DNA from: Monodelphis domestica
Lineage: Eukaryota > Chordata > Mammalia > Didelphimorphia > Didelphidae
Length of the DNA: 64,000 nucleotides
Reading direction: 5' to 3'
NCBI RefSeq assembly: GCF_027887165.1
Contig: NC_077233.1
Span: 229,300,872-229,364,871, forward strand
Within the stretch, counting starts at the first letter, position 1. Each line of letters starts with the position of its first letter. The translations under genes and the position numbers were made by a program. Of the stretch, positions 12,500 through 28,700 are shown piece by piece. The notes below the pieces were generated by a model. That model made no database searches and was not told where the DNA came from. It was given only the letters and a program-made list of their open reading frames with translations.

Positions 12500-13000
12500 T
12501 TCTACCAGATTGTTTTAGCTACATAATTTCATTTGATCCAAACTGCCCTCATCGGGTTGGTATGATAGGAATGACTTCCTCCATTTTACCAATGAAGAGA
12601 TTGATCAAAGAGATTAAGTGATTTGCCTGGAATTGTTGTTGTTGTTGTTGTTGCTGTTGTTGCTGCTGCTGAGTCATTTCAGTCATGCCCAACACTTGGT
12701 GACCCCATTTGTGGTTTTCTTGGCAAAGATACTGGAGTGGTTTGCCATTTCCCTCTCCGACTTATTGGACATATGAGGATACTGAGGCCAACAGGGTTAA
12801 GTGATTTGCCCAGGGTCACAAGGCTAGTTACTGTCTGAGGCCAGATTTAAACTTGGGTCTTCCTGACTTCAGGCCAGAAGCTCTATCCATTGGGCCATCT
12901 AGCTGCCCTTGCCCGAGATTACCACATAGCAAATAAATTACAGAACCAGGATGCACCCTGAGGTCTTCTTATGTTACCTGCTGTTGTTCTAATGACACCA
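12500..13000 (-). repeat. MIR-like SINE, reverse, split by a younger SINE
   Basis: MIR text stops at 'gattaagtgatttgcctgga' and resumes at 'cgagattaccacatagcaaa' on the far side of the SINE at 12628-12914. Confidence 0.65.
12628..12914 (-). repeat. Marsupial long SINE with (TTG)n tail, reverse, nested
   Basis: (TTG/CTG)n at 12633-12672 is the reverse of its (AAC)n tail; 'cttggcaaagatactggagt' and 'gggccatctagctgccc' close it. A short 'ttgcc' flanks both sides. Confidence 0.9.
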
Positions 13001-13849
13001 TGCTCCCTAAGTCTCCTAATATCATTTCTGAGTATTATGTATTCTTAGAAAACCCAGCTATCTCACTGTGACCTTCGAACATTGTATTTGTTTAGGGAGC
13101 TACGTGGTAATCAGGAGTGACTTTTAAACCAACCTTTAAATTTTTTCCCTGCTTCAGGTCCTAAAATTAATATGCATTTAAAATGAAAAGTATTTTCATC
13201 TGCTTTGTAATGCTTACAAACTGGTCTGGATGGACAGGACAGTCCAAGGTGACTTTAAATGCTATGGCTATAAGGTGTCTTTTCCTGGACTGTAAGAATC
13301 TTTTATCCTTAGCCCTTTCTGAAAGCAGTCTTAGACCTACCAAAATAAATAACGTGGCAAGTTTCACATAAAGAGGATTACAGAGAGAACATTTCACACA
13401 GAATTAAAAATAAGGAGGAGGAAAGGTTGATTGGTATTAAGCTGAAATATCTCCTTATAGTCAAGGCAAAATGTGCCTTTTATTACTTTCTGCCAAAAGT
13501 AATTAATTCTCTTGACTAAGCATTGTTTTTCAATTTTAATTAGAATCTCTCATGTGAGTCTTTGTTGTTACTGTTCTTTGAAAGGAATTTATACTCATGC
13601 TTTCATAAAAAACTAAGTTAAATATAAATTATATTCTCCTAAATGTACTTTGCCAGGGGATTATCATGTTCTACATTTAGATTTTTGTTGTTGTTGGTAA
13701 GTCCTTCAAACATTCATTTTGAATGGCTAGAGAGATAATGATCAGGAAAGTTAGGTACCCCAAGAATGCCTTATCTGGTCATTCCATTAGAATTTAAGGT
13801 AACTTTTAAAATAAATACAGCAATAGTATCTTCCTTGGTTAACATGTAA

Positions 13850-18383
<4,534 letters not shown>

Positions 18384-19205
18384 CTGACCCATTTGTGTAT
18401 TCTAGCTCTTGCTGTTAAGCCATTCCCCTCATCTCCTCACTTCAAGGCAGGGATTATCATTGGTCCAGGTTGCCCAGTGGCCATCTTACATGTCACAAAT
18501 GAAACCTTTCTCTTTGCTGATTCTGCAAATGTATGGAGGAAGCAGAGTAGCCATTAGGGTCAGCTCTCCTAGTTCGTTCAGTAGCTATGACAAAACCAGC
18601 CTGTTCTCTGTGGACCAGGGGCTGGTGCACCGACTTGAATGGAATTTATATCTCCTCTCCCTTCCCCCCCCCCAAATGAAGGGGGTTTATGTAAGGTTTG
18701 TGTTGCATTGTGGTAGGAGGGCAGGGCCTGGAAACTGGCCTCAGACTCCTCTGGACAAGTCATTCTCAGCCATGTGGTCAAAGTAGCTTAGCATGAGCGT
18801 TTAAAATGAGGTAAACTGTCAGTGTCTGAGGTGGCTATCCTGAACTGTGTAGAGGGTGTATATATGATTGTCTGGAAAACATACTGAGGACAGGCCATTT
18901 GGGCATGTAATTTGCAATAAGGCAGACTGTATTTTCTAATTTATTTGCATCTGATGTTACTTAGAGATGGCTTTAAATGTTAAAGGCAAGTTACTCATCA
19001 CCACCCAAATAGAACCAAAAAAGGACAGGTTATTCACAAAGCACACTTTGTGTTATTAATGTGGAAAAATAGTTGTCTTCACACTTGCTCTTGGAACCTA
19101 CCTGTTTTCAAAAACAGGTTTTTCAGAAACCATTTGGCCAGCAAAGATGGGAGAAAGGGGAGGGGGAGCATGGAGATTGTTCTTAAGGCTTTAGTTATGA
19201 CCTAG

Positions 19206-19229
19206 ACTTTTAAGTGGCCACTTAAAAGT
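19206..19229. repeat. 24-bp perfect palindrome in CDR2 3' UTR
   Basis: ACTTTTAAGTGG is followed directly by its exact reverse complement with no spacer. Confidence 0.97.
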
Positions 19230-19495
19230 GGTTTGTTATGTGTATTCTATAGATAAGGGTTTGAGGGCTGGTGGACCATTTGGCTAAATAAGGTCTTGTT
19301 AAGTTCTAGCATTCTTGTCCATGTTTCTCACTAATTACAGAAGCTGTAAGAACTTATTTTCTGTCTGTCTCCTTATTAAACAGTATTTGTATCTACCACT
19401 GCGGAAATATATCTGCACATGACCCATATATACATTATAAATTAAAACTATTTAAAAGAACTAGAGTTCTGAACTACTGTAAATATTTTTCTTAA

Positions 19496-19501
19496 AATAA
19501 A
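19496..19501 (+). promoter_or_regulatory. CDR2: Probable CDR2 poly(A) signal
   Basis: AATAAA lies in 'cttaaaataaagctc', the first canonical + strand signal found after the CDR2 stop, about 1.1 kb downstream. Cleavage would be expected 10-30 bases later. Confidence 0.55.
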
Positions 19502-19529
19502 GCTCTAAGGAAATTTTAAAAAAATGTGT

Positions 19530-21935
19530 TACTCATACAAACTTTTTAAGGTATTTCAATGGCCAAATCTATTTTCTAATACATGACAAATGTTTACAAA
19601 GGAATTAAGAACTGCACACCTGCTTTGAAACAAAGTTTAAACCATTTATTTAGCAGAGACAAATGCTCGATTATCTGGCACTGCATTGTTGTAAATGTAA
19701 GTAGACTCACTACTTACCACTGGAAAGACTGGAAACCCACCCCCCTCTCTAAACCATCCCCCCACCTTGGGAATTAAACTTAAAATACTTTATCTCTGCT
19801 ACTGTTTTCACTGTACTTTCCCCAAAATTAAATTCTTTATTTAAAAAGCCCCAAAATGAAAATATTTCAAGTTCTTTTGATCAGGAATTATTCTCTCTGC
19901 AGGTTACTCATACTTAACTGTAAAGGCCTTTCTTCGTATTAAAACCCCACTGGTATACGAAACTAGAAACTGTGGAAGATCATCAAATGGTAGAGCTAGA
20001 CAAGGCCTTGGAAGTCTAGTTCAAACCCTCCCTTCCTTTCCCCTCTTCTCCATTTTACAGATAAAGCAATCAATCATTGAGGTCCATTGGCAAGTTCTAT
20101 GGTCTATAAGCACCCCGAGGCCAAGGATCCCTCTTGATTGGTCTAGCCTTACCACCTCCCACAATACTTGGCACAGAGGTTTAACTAAATTTTCTAAACA
20201 ATGAATGTGTTCACCCATCTCCATTCCCAGCCTCTCATGCCATGGTGCTGCTCAAAAGGCAAATGACTTCTCTAAACAAACTGACTCTCCTCGGCCCCAA
20301 ACTTAGAATGCACCAGAGAAGCCTCCAGTATGGTAATCATTTATCCTCACTTTCAAAAGAAAATAAAATTTAGGTCTACATAAGAAATTAGGACAGAAGA
20401 ATTCTTCTGATAAGCAAGTTGTATAATTCAAATCAATTTGATATATAAGGACCATTTTCTGAATCATATATTGTGTGAAGGTTGACAAGGCAAAAGCTGA
20501 GGTATGTGCCCTTCACTGACCCCTAATGGGAAGGGGATATTAATATACATTTTATGTACATATATTAGCTAGCCAAGAAATTTTTTAAAAAACACTTACT
20601 CTTGAAATATGACAGAGGCCTGAAAAAAAAAAACCATTCAGGAAGCACAAAAGCTTATTTCTGATGTCACCCAATTCCCAGTGAATTTCAGCTCTACATA
20701 CATTTGAACATCTATGGATCTGTTCTCATGATCTGAAATGGGAGATTAAAAAATTGGAATCATCTGTCTGGTCCTTACTGCTTGCTAAGCTACAGGGCCA
20801 TATACCTGTGTAGCTAAGGCAAAAGGAAATACTTTGCCTTGTTGACTAAATTCAGAATTCATTAGGTAACTTTTGAAGGAAACAATTCCAAAAATTAAAT
20901 GCTACGTAACTTTTGTGTATTTGCCCAAATAAAGATTACCCACCTAAAATGCGATCGCTTTAACAGGATATACAGTGAAAAATTTAAATAAGATATTTTT
21001 AAGACTTGTATTTCTTTCAATTCAAATGTTTTATTTATCACTGGCTTTTCTGTCACTATCATTCTCTTCTCCATCTTCCCAAGTCATACTACCATTCATT
21101 GCATTTGAATGTGCAGTTTTCTCATATTTAAATCCAGCCGAACACTTACATTCAATGATGGCTTAAGTTTTTCACCTAGTAGGAAGTTTCTTCACAGTAT
21201 CACATCAGGATATTATTTTCTGAGGCTGTCCTTAAAGGATTCTCTTATTAGTTGTAGTTTAAACCGTAGTTTAAATTACTGTTTTTAATAGTCTCCATCT
21301 CTCATCCTGGACTTTTGATTTTATTAGCAAAACACAATTACCTGTATTTTTATAACCTAAAAAAAAATCTAGAATGAGAACTGGCCAAAAGGGTTAAGGG
21401 AAGCTGGGGAAGCAACAGGTTCCCATCACTGGAAGTCTTTAAGCAGATGCTCTGAAAAGGAATACTTTTTCAGATACAGGTTTACTAAGATGATCTCAAG
21501 TCCATACCCAAGTCTGAGACTGAGATTTGGTGATTCTGAATAGGAAGTGAGATGGCCACCCATGGAAAGGGAGATGTGATCCTTTAATGAAAAACTCATG
21601 AATTTTTACATAGTTCCCAAAGCTTTCTGATCAAAAGGGTAAATAAAGGGATGCCCTCAGATTTCACACAGGGCAGATTTGGCAATCAAATACCTGCCTG
21701 TATGCAGGTAAAAAGGTCAATTTCCGAGCATCTCACAGTCTAACTTGGCTATGATGAACCAGAAATGCCCTTGCAAAGAAGCCATTCATCAGAGCTTCGG
21801 ACACCTCTAGTTTTCACATTACGATGAAAATCTCATTTTCCTTTCTATTTAGAAATCCTCCACATTTTGTGCAACTGCTGTAAAAGCTGTTTACATTTCT
21901 TTTGTCATAAAAAGATGGGCACCCAAATGATGCCA
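19530..21935. other. Interval between convergent CDR2 and POLR3E 3' ends
   Basis: No coding sequence was recognised. The - strand has AATAAA hexamers (tttatt on +) near 19646, 19829 and 21025, so a long POLR3E 3' UTR could run through here and meet the CDR2 3' end. A MIR-like fragment and an L2 3' end lie at about 19977-20200. The rest is A/T-rich unique sequence. Confidence 0.5.
19977..20200 (+). repeat. MIR-like fragment followed by an L2 3' end
   Basis: 'ttctccattttacagataaa' belongs to a MIR-like text; 'ccaaggatccctcttgattg' and 'acaatacttggcacagaggt' resemble an L2 end. Confidence 0.45.
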
Positions 21936-22693
21936 AGAATTGGTGTTAGCATTTATTTTAAAAGTACACAAAATAGAGATCTGTACATCACAAACTGTGA
22001 TAACTACACTTACATGTTGTCCAGGACTTACCTTTACTTGCATAGCTATGCAAACAGGTCAAAAGAATATATAATTTGAACCATATGTCTGTTCTATGTG
22101 CTGTTTCATGTAAACAATTAAGAGAGAGTTGCTACATAAGGTAGTAACATTTAAAATTTTTAAATGGCTATAAAAACCCAACAGTATTATACTGCAATTT
22201 GGCTTGTTTAATGGAACTGGCAGATGCTTTTATAGACATAAAATCTAAGACTGAGCATCAGCTTCTAGGCATTTTAAGTATTAAAAATCTCAAGCTTTCC
22301 TCATCCTGTAAACAGAACTTTTAACTTGGTTGGCATTGAATTACAAAATAAGATATTAAACCATGATTTTTTTTCCATCTTGCCTGTATCAGTATATACT
22401 CTCTTTATTATTAGAATGGAACCAAATGAGAAGCAAAATACATTAGGAATTCCAAATGATACTGGAAGAGAATCCTGGCTGATCTCTCCTCAGAGCACTC
22501 CTGCCTCCAGCTGGCCATGCAAACTCAATGTGACGACCTCTGTAACTGGCTTGTGCAGTGCCCCTCGGCCACGTGAAGATCAGATCCTGCCCCGTGTTCC
22601 CTGAAGCCAGTCCCGGTGTTACTTCCATCTCTGCTCACTGTGGTATCCATCCTCTGGCCTACATTTGTGGGGTTAAGCAGTTCACTATGACTG
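21936..22693 (-). other. POLR3E: POLR3E 3' UTR (shortest likely form)
   Basis: Non-coding sequence follows the POLR3E TGA on the - strand to the first canonical poly(A) hexamer (21952-21957). No repeat was recognised in it. The end is inferred; longer forms using signals near 21.0, 19.8 or 19.6 kb are possible. Confidence 0.45.
21952..21957 (-). promoter_or_regulatory. POLR3E: Candidate POLR3E poly(A) signal
   Basis: The + strand tttatt (AATAAA on -) lies in 'agcatttatttta', about 740 bases past the stop codon. It is the first canonical hexamer noticed downstream; usage is not shown. Confidence 0.4.
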
Positions 22694-22750
22694 TCAGGAC
22701 TGCACTGTTCCCTTAAGGTACCACATGCCTCCATAGCTTACACAGCAGTC
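22694..22750 (-). CDS. POLR3E: POLR3E exon 21, C-terminus and stop
   Basis: The exon encodes DCCVSYGGMWYLKGTVQS and TGA (22694-22696), identical to the human C-terminus as I recall. The acceptor is acctgtccag. Confidence 0.97.
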   Translation of the reverse strand, partial: DCCVSYGGMWYLKGTVQS

Positions 22751-25700
22751 CTGGACAGGTGGGGGGAAAAATTAGATGTGAGAAGTTATTATGATGAACT
22801 AAACTCAGTAACATTCATAAAATCCTGAACGATGCCACCGATGCTTAAGCAACAGAGGTTGTTAATGAATAGCTAGGAGTCCAGAGACCTGGGTTCTAGT
22901 CCCAACATAGACATGTAGAAAAATTTCTTTCCCAGGTCAGTCTGAAGGTTCTGCATTTATGAAATTGAAAAAAGCAAAATGAAGACTATTTTAACCTCAA
23001 AGTGATGTTGTGGAAGAAAAAGATTATGTGAAAAGTCCTTTACAGACAGAGACAAAACTACTTGGGTTTTGTTTGTTTTTTTTCACAGCAATGTTTTTTA
23101 AGAATGCTCTGCTTTTTAAAAATCTAAATTACTAAGTAAAGCATATTTTTCTCAATATCTTATAATAGAATCCAGGACCTCTGGGAGTCAGGAGAACTAA
23201 ATTCCAACCCCAGTTCTTTCTGCTAAGAGACAGTAGTGTTCAAAGGACCTGGGATCAAATTACAGCTCTGTCAACTTATAATACCTGCATGATGTTGGGC
23301 AAGTCATTTAACCCCTTCAGCTTTACTTTTCTCACCTATTAAATGAAGAAGTTGAACAAGGAAGTCGTGTGACCCTGAGGGACACATCATTTCACTTCCC
23401 TTGCCTGTGGTCAGACAGGAAACAGCATGAACTCCTCTAGTCTGTTTTACAATTTAGCTACATATCCCTGCCATGAAGAAAGGACCTCTGTATCTAGAGA
23501 CATCCAAAGTGGGCTATTACCTTTAACACTTTATCCACTTCCTGTTTGCTGAGGTCCTCTCCACATTCTTGATTTAGTCGAGTCTGGATCAGATTCCGAC
23601 GCACCCGGTAATTTTTGGAAAATATTTCAAGTAAAACCTGTCGATGCTGAAATGGTAGCAAAACCACAATCATTTGATATGCTCACTCCAGAGAAAGGAA
23701 AATAATTTCTAAAGAAGAAATGCAGAGATATGAGCTATTCAGAAGACTGACTGTCCTCTGAACTCTTAGCTCATCTGGTCTCAAGCTTCTTCCACAGGAT
23801 GTTGTCCTTCTGGTATCGTTCTGCAGGGGCATGGGAGCACAGCTAAGAGCTACTCTGACCTGAAGTCCACCTGATTGCTTGTGGGGGTGGGGTGGGGCAT
23901 GCTGGCCCTTGGACCTCTGCTCCATGATGCTAGCTCTGCCAGAGAGACAACTACTTTCTATCAATCCCATTTCTAACCCAGGGTACTAAGATCCATGCTC
24001 TTAAAGAGGTCCTTCATGGAGATGAAACGGGGGCTACAGATACTAAATGCTGCATACACTGTCTAACAGTGGCTATATTAGCTTGCTTTGCCTCTTTTTT
24101 TTTGTTACAAGGAGGGATGCCATGGGAAAGAAGGAGGGCATATTGCTGGGAGCTGCCTAAGACATGGAGAAGTTAAATGACCTGCCCAGAGTCACATATA
24201 TTAAGGTCAGAGGTGGGATTTGAATCCAGTTCTCCTTGATTCCAAGTCTAGTACTGTGGGTGTTTTATCATGCTGCCTCTAAATAATGGCACTTAAAGAA
24301 AAGAGGTCAAGGTGTTCTTTTAAATCCTACTTTCCCAAGAGTGAAATATAATAGATTGGGGAAATGTAACTACACACCTCAGCAGGGCTCCTGCAATGGT
24401 CAGAATAGGAAGACCACACTTTACAAAAAGAGTAATTTTGTCTAAGCCAATTTTCAAAGCACCAAGATAAACTTATGACTTAAGAGGAAACTCATAGGCT
24501 TCATGATCTGAATTTATAGTTATGAAAACATCAACTGCTCAAAATTTAAAAACTGTAGTGCACCCTTTTCTAAATCAAATAACTCCTTTGTAATGCAAAT
24601 AGTCACCATGCTTGTCTAGTAATGTTTTTTAAAATCTTTTATTTTCTGAAAGTGACGAAAATCAGGGCAAACAGGTACATCAGCTCTTCCCTTCCCCTCT
24701 ACCTACTGGGGCCAATTGTGGCCAAAGGGCAGACATTCTGCCCTGCCCTACCCCCTCACCCCAACTCCAAGGGTTTTGTCAAAAGGAAACCCTACTTCCA
24801 ACTAGCGTAAGAGTCCAGCAATGTGAAAAGGGCCCCTGAGAGGTCCCTTTACCTGATCACTCATGTCTCCAGACTCCCAGAGCGCAAACACCTTCTGTTC
24901 ATCAGGAGAAGCAGCAGTCTGTGGGGGAAACTAATCAGGACACACATGTGAGGCAGGCTTGAAATGGGTTTGATTTTCCAAAAGTGCAGGTCTGACCATG
25001 TCAGACTATTCAATAAACTGCAGTGGCTCCCTATGATTTCCAGAATCAAATATAAGATTCCTTTTTGAAAGCTCTTCACAACCTGGTCCCTTCCTACCTT
25101 TTCAGTCTTTTCCCACCTCGTTCTTCACTCTGCATTCCAGCTGTACCAGCCTCCTTGCTATTTCTTGGAACAAGTCATCACAACTGACAAGGCCATTAAT
25201 CTTCACTGGCCATGCCCAGACCTAGATTGCTATCTTTTCATCTCTACCTCCTGGTTTCCTGCAAGTCTCAACTAATGAGAGTTCCAGCCTTCTGCAAGAA
25301 GCCTTTCCTCCAGTTGATTATCTCCCATTTATTCTCTCTCTTCTTGTTTGTACATTAACTGCATGCTGTCTCTTTCATTAGACTGTGAGCTCTTTGGCTA
25401 GGAGAGACCTGACCCAGGGAGTTATGTCTCTACTGCCTTGACATAGCCATTCACTCTCTGCAAATCTAATTCCTAAAGAGGAAGAAAAAAAGGGAACAAG
25501 AGAGTTCCCTTCAGCCTCTATCCAGCCGGCAAGGGGGAAGTAGCCACAAGGAACATAAAGTACATCCTCCAAGGCAGGTAAGAAGCAGACATCACTCTTG
25601 AGCCCGAGTATCTGCCCTCCAGGCATAGGGCTTTCCCTGTGCCTCACCTACGGAGCAGCCAGCCCAGGCTCTCTGCCAGAGCCCAAAGAAAGACTGAAAG

Positions 25701-28700
25701 AGTCCCCTGTGACTGCCCAGTGAAGGTAAAGCATTTGTGGCTAGAAGAGACAAGGGCTTTGGAACAATGGAGAACACTGTCCCCATTTTTATCCCTCACA
25801 TACACAAGCTTGAATCTTACAACCACGGTACTGCTCAGGACTTGAGCCTCACCTAACCTTGGCACTGGCATCTCCAATGATGTCAAAGCTACAGCCCTAC
25901 TTCACCCTGACTCCACCTATACCAGTGGGGGGGGAGGGGGGGAGGAGGAAGACTGAGCAAGCAGAAAGATAAAGAAAGATAAAGAGAATCTGTCCAGAAG
26001 GCCAGGACCCACAATCCTCTACAAGTTACAGTCCCCAACTGGTGTTCTTGGTAAATAGAAGTCTCATTGCTCCAATCTCATTTCCCCTGCCTGGGATGCT
26101 CATCTTGAATCAAAGATTTTTTTGGCCAAGGGAAAATAATAATGATAATAGCGTTTATATTGCTAGGCACAGTGCTAAACACTTTACAAATATCTTATTT
26201 GATCCTCAGAGCAATCCTGAGAAGTAGAGCACTAGTATTATCCCCATTTTAAAACCAAGGTAAATAAATGATAAGTGACTTGTCCATGTCACACAGCTAA
26301 GTGTAGGAGGGTCAGATTTGAATTTGGGTTTTCCTGACTCCAAGCATATTGCCCTGTCATTTTTTACCTAATGTGCTTTTAAAAATCAGGGCGGAAAAGT
26401 TTCCCAGACTCATTTTTCACCTGTGGATGAATTATTATTATGGTGGATGAACTTTCAGGACTGGGATAATCCAAAGACAGGTGGCTCTTCCCATTTTCTA
26501 ATCCATCTGGAGGCCAGAGCTGGTCAATCAGACTGAAGTCTCTGGTAAGGTGAGAGAGCCAACTTGGTATAGTGGAGCAACTGTTGGGAGTTAGGAAATG
26601 GCAGGACCTCCAGTGTGATTGATTGCCATCCCAAACACATAAATAGCTGGGTTATTTTAAATAAGTCACATCTCCTCAGGTTTTGACATGTATAAAATAC
26701 CAATTTCACAGCCTTACCTGAAGAAAGTGCTATAAAAATGTCAGAACCCTGGTTAATTCCAATCTCTTAGTCAATCATAAAAAGCTAAATGGATTTGTGT
26801 TGATTTGCAAGCACAGCCTACCATGGGATCATGAAAAATGATGCGATCTCAAGAAATACAACTTTGGTCTATTAGGGCAGCCTGCCATGGACAACTTCAG
26901 GGCCCCTGTAGAACAGAGGGATTACACCATCTCTTTAGGATGGCTTTAGTGGGCAGAAGGGGAAACATTGGAGGAGCCAATAGAGAAAGTTTGCCTTTGA
27001 ATTAAGGTGACCCCAGTAGGTGACCTGGAATCAGCGTGACATTTCTAGCTGGTGACGTGAGAGGTGGCGGAAACTTAGGTCTCCCTTGGACCATCCCAAA
27101 GTAGGGTCAGGAACTACCACACATTCAATGTACTATTAGAAGTGCTAGGGCTCCAGGCCCAGCTGCTTCTCAAGATATATGCTTAAGCAAAGGCTCCCTC
27201 CTAAATGAGAACTCCCAACTGCACCTTGCTTCCCATTGTGGAGAGTTACTTACAGGCACCAATATCTGTTTGCAGCCAGCAGCCAGCACCGTGTCTTGCA
27301 GCATCCTGTCTGAAATGCCACTGAACAGTGTGTGCCCGGGGGGAAGGCTGGCCAAGTGCATGTTAAAGAGGCGCTTCAGTTCGCTCAGGGTGAGCACAAA
27401 TTGCCTCTGAAAAGTGGCCTCAACAAAGGCCCTCAGTTCCCGAGCCATGGGTGCTTCTCCACAGCCCACTGGGGGGTGCCCGTTGAGGGTGTCACCACCT
27501 GCGGCTCGTCCAGCAGGAAGCCCATTGGCCAGCCGGTTTCTGAGGCTGCCACAGGTCGAAGTGTCCATAGGTTCCTCCTCCTTGTCACCTTGCTCATCCT
27601 CCTCTTCCTCTTCACTCACTGGCTCCTCCTTGATCCGAACACTGGATGAGGCCTGCATTGCCTGCAGTTGCTCCTTCTTCCACTGTAATTCTCGTTCTAG
27701 CAACAGGTGATTCTGTTGGGCCTTGGTCTTGGCTGCTTGGACCCGCTGATCCCCAGAAACCAGCATAACAGGCACTACAAGGGCAGGCAGGACACTGCTC
27801 AGAATGGGGAATCCCTTGTCTCAGGGAATGAGACATTTCAAGGGCTTCTACCTCAATTACATATTTTTTGGAAAAAACTGTCCCAAAGAGAGTTGGTTAC
27901 GAGGGAAAAGGCTCAGGGGATAGACTGAAGGTAGTACAAAGGGTAATTTCTGCCCATTTCCCAAATAGGAAAAAACTGAGACCCAATCAGATTCTATAAG
28001 CTCCCAGGAAATAGTCAATGTGAAAGAGCCAAGGTTGGAGGACAGATGTGTCTAGCCCTTCCTAGCCTCCATAGCTACAAAAGCCTCTGACTCTTGGGTC
28101 AGTGATAGCACAGTGACAGAAAAAAAAATCAAAGGTATCAAGGTGTGGAGAGGAGGAGAGATCAAAGAGCACTCACTGCCTCTGGACTTGGAGGATCTAA
28201 GTTCAAGTTTCTACCAGTGTGACTATAAGACAAGTCATTTGGCCTCCATAGGTATTGGTTTCCTCATTTGTAAAATAAGCAGGGGGTGGAATTGGATGGT
28301 GTTTTAGTATGGTATTATGTCTATCGGGCAGCCTGACAAATATATCTGCTGGTGAAAAGCCTGTCCAGATCAACGTTGCCCTCTAAGGGAAGGCAAGAGA
28401 GAGGGCACTAACACTCCATCTCACTATTCACAAGCCAAACCTTCTTTGTATGCTGGGATCTGGGACCTACTTTTTGGCCAGGCTCTCAACTCAGCTTTCA
28501 TGCTGAGCCCAGGTCAGCAACCAGGAAACTCAGATCCCCTCCCAGAGGAGGCAGAAGAGAAAAAGAAAAAAAAAGCAGGGGGAAAGGTAACAGACCCGAA
28601 ACTTCCCGAAGCACTTGCCCATGTTGCACTGAACCTCAGAAAGAGGGACTATTGGGAATTCCACCCCCCTCCAGACCACACCTTCACAGTTTCAGCCCAG

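Larger units (their letters stand above)
18384..19520 (+). other. CDR2: CDR2 3' UTR
   Basis: Non-coding sequence follows the TAG and runs to a canonical AATAAA at 19496-19501, preceded by an A/T-rich stretch with tgtaaatattt. No SINE or LINE is seen in it. It contains a 24-bp perfect palindrome (19206-19229) and a near-perfect 20-base inverted repeat at about 19101-19121. The end is inferred from the poly(A) signal. Confidence 0.6.

Noticed and set aside
12633-12672. (TTG)n as an independent microsatellite
   Set aside because: It is the reversed (AAC)n tail of the SINE next to it.
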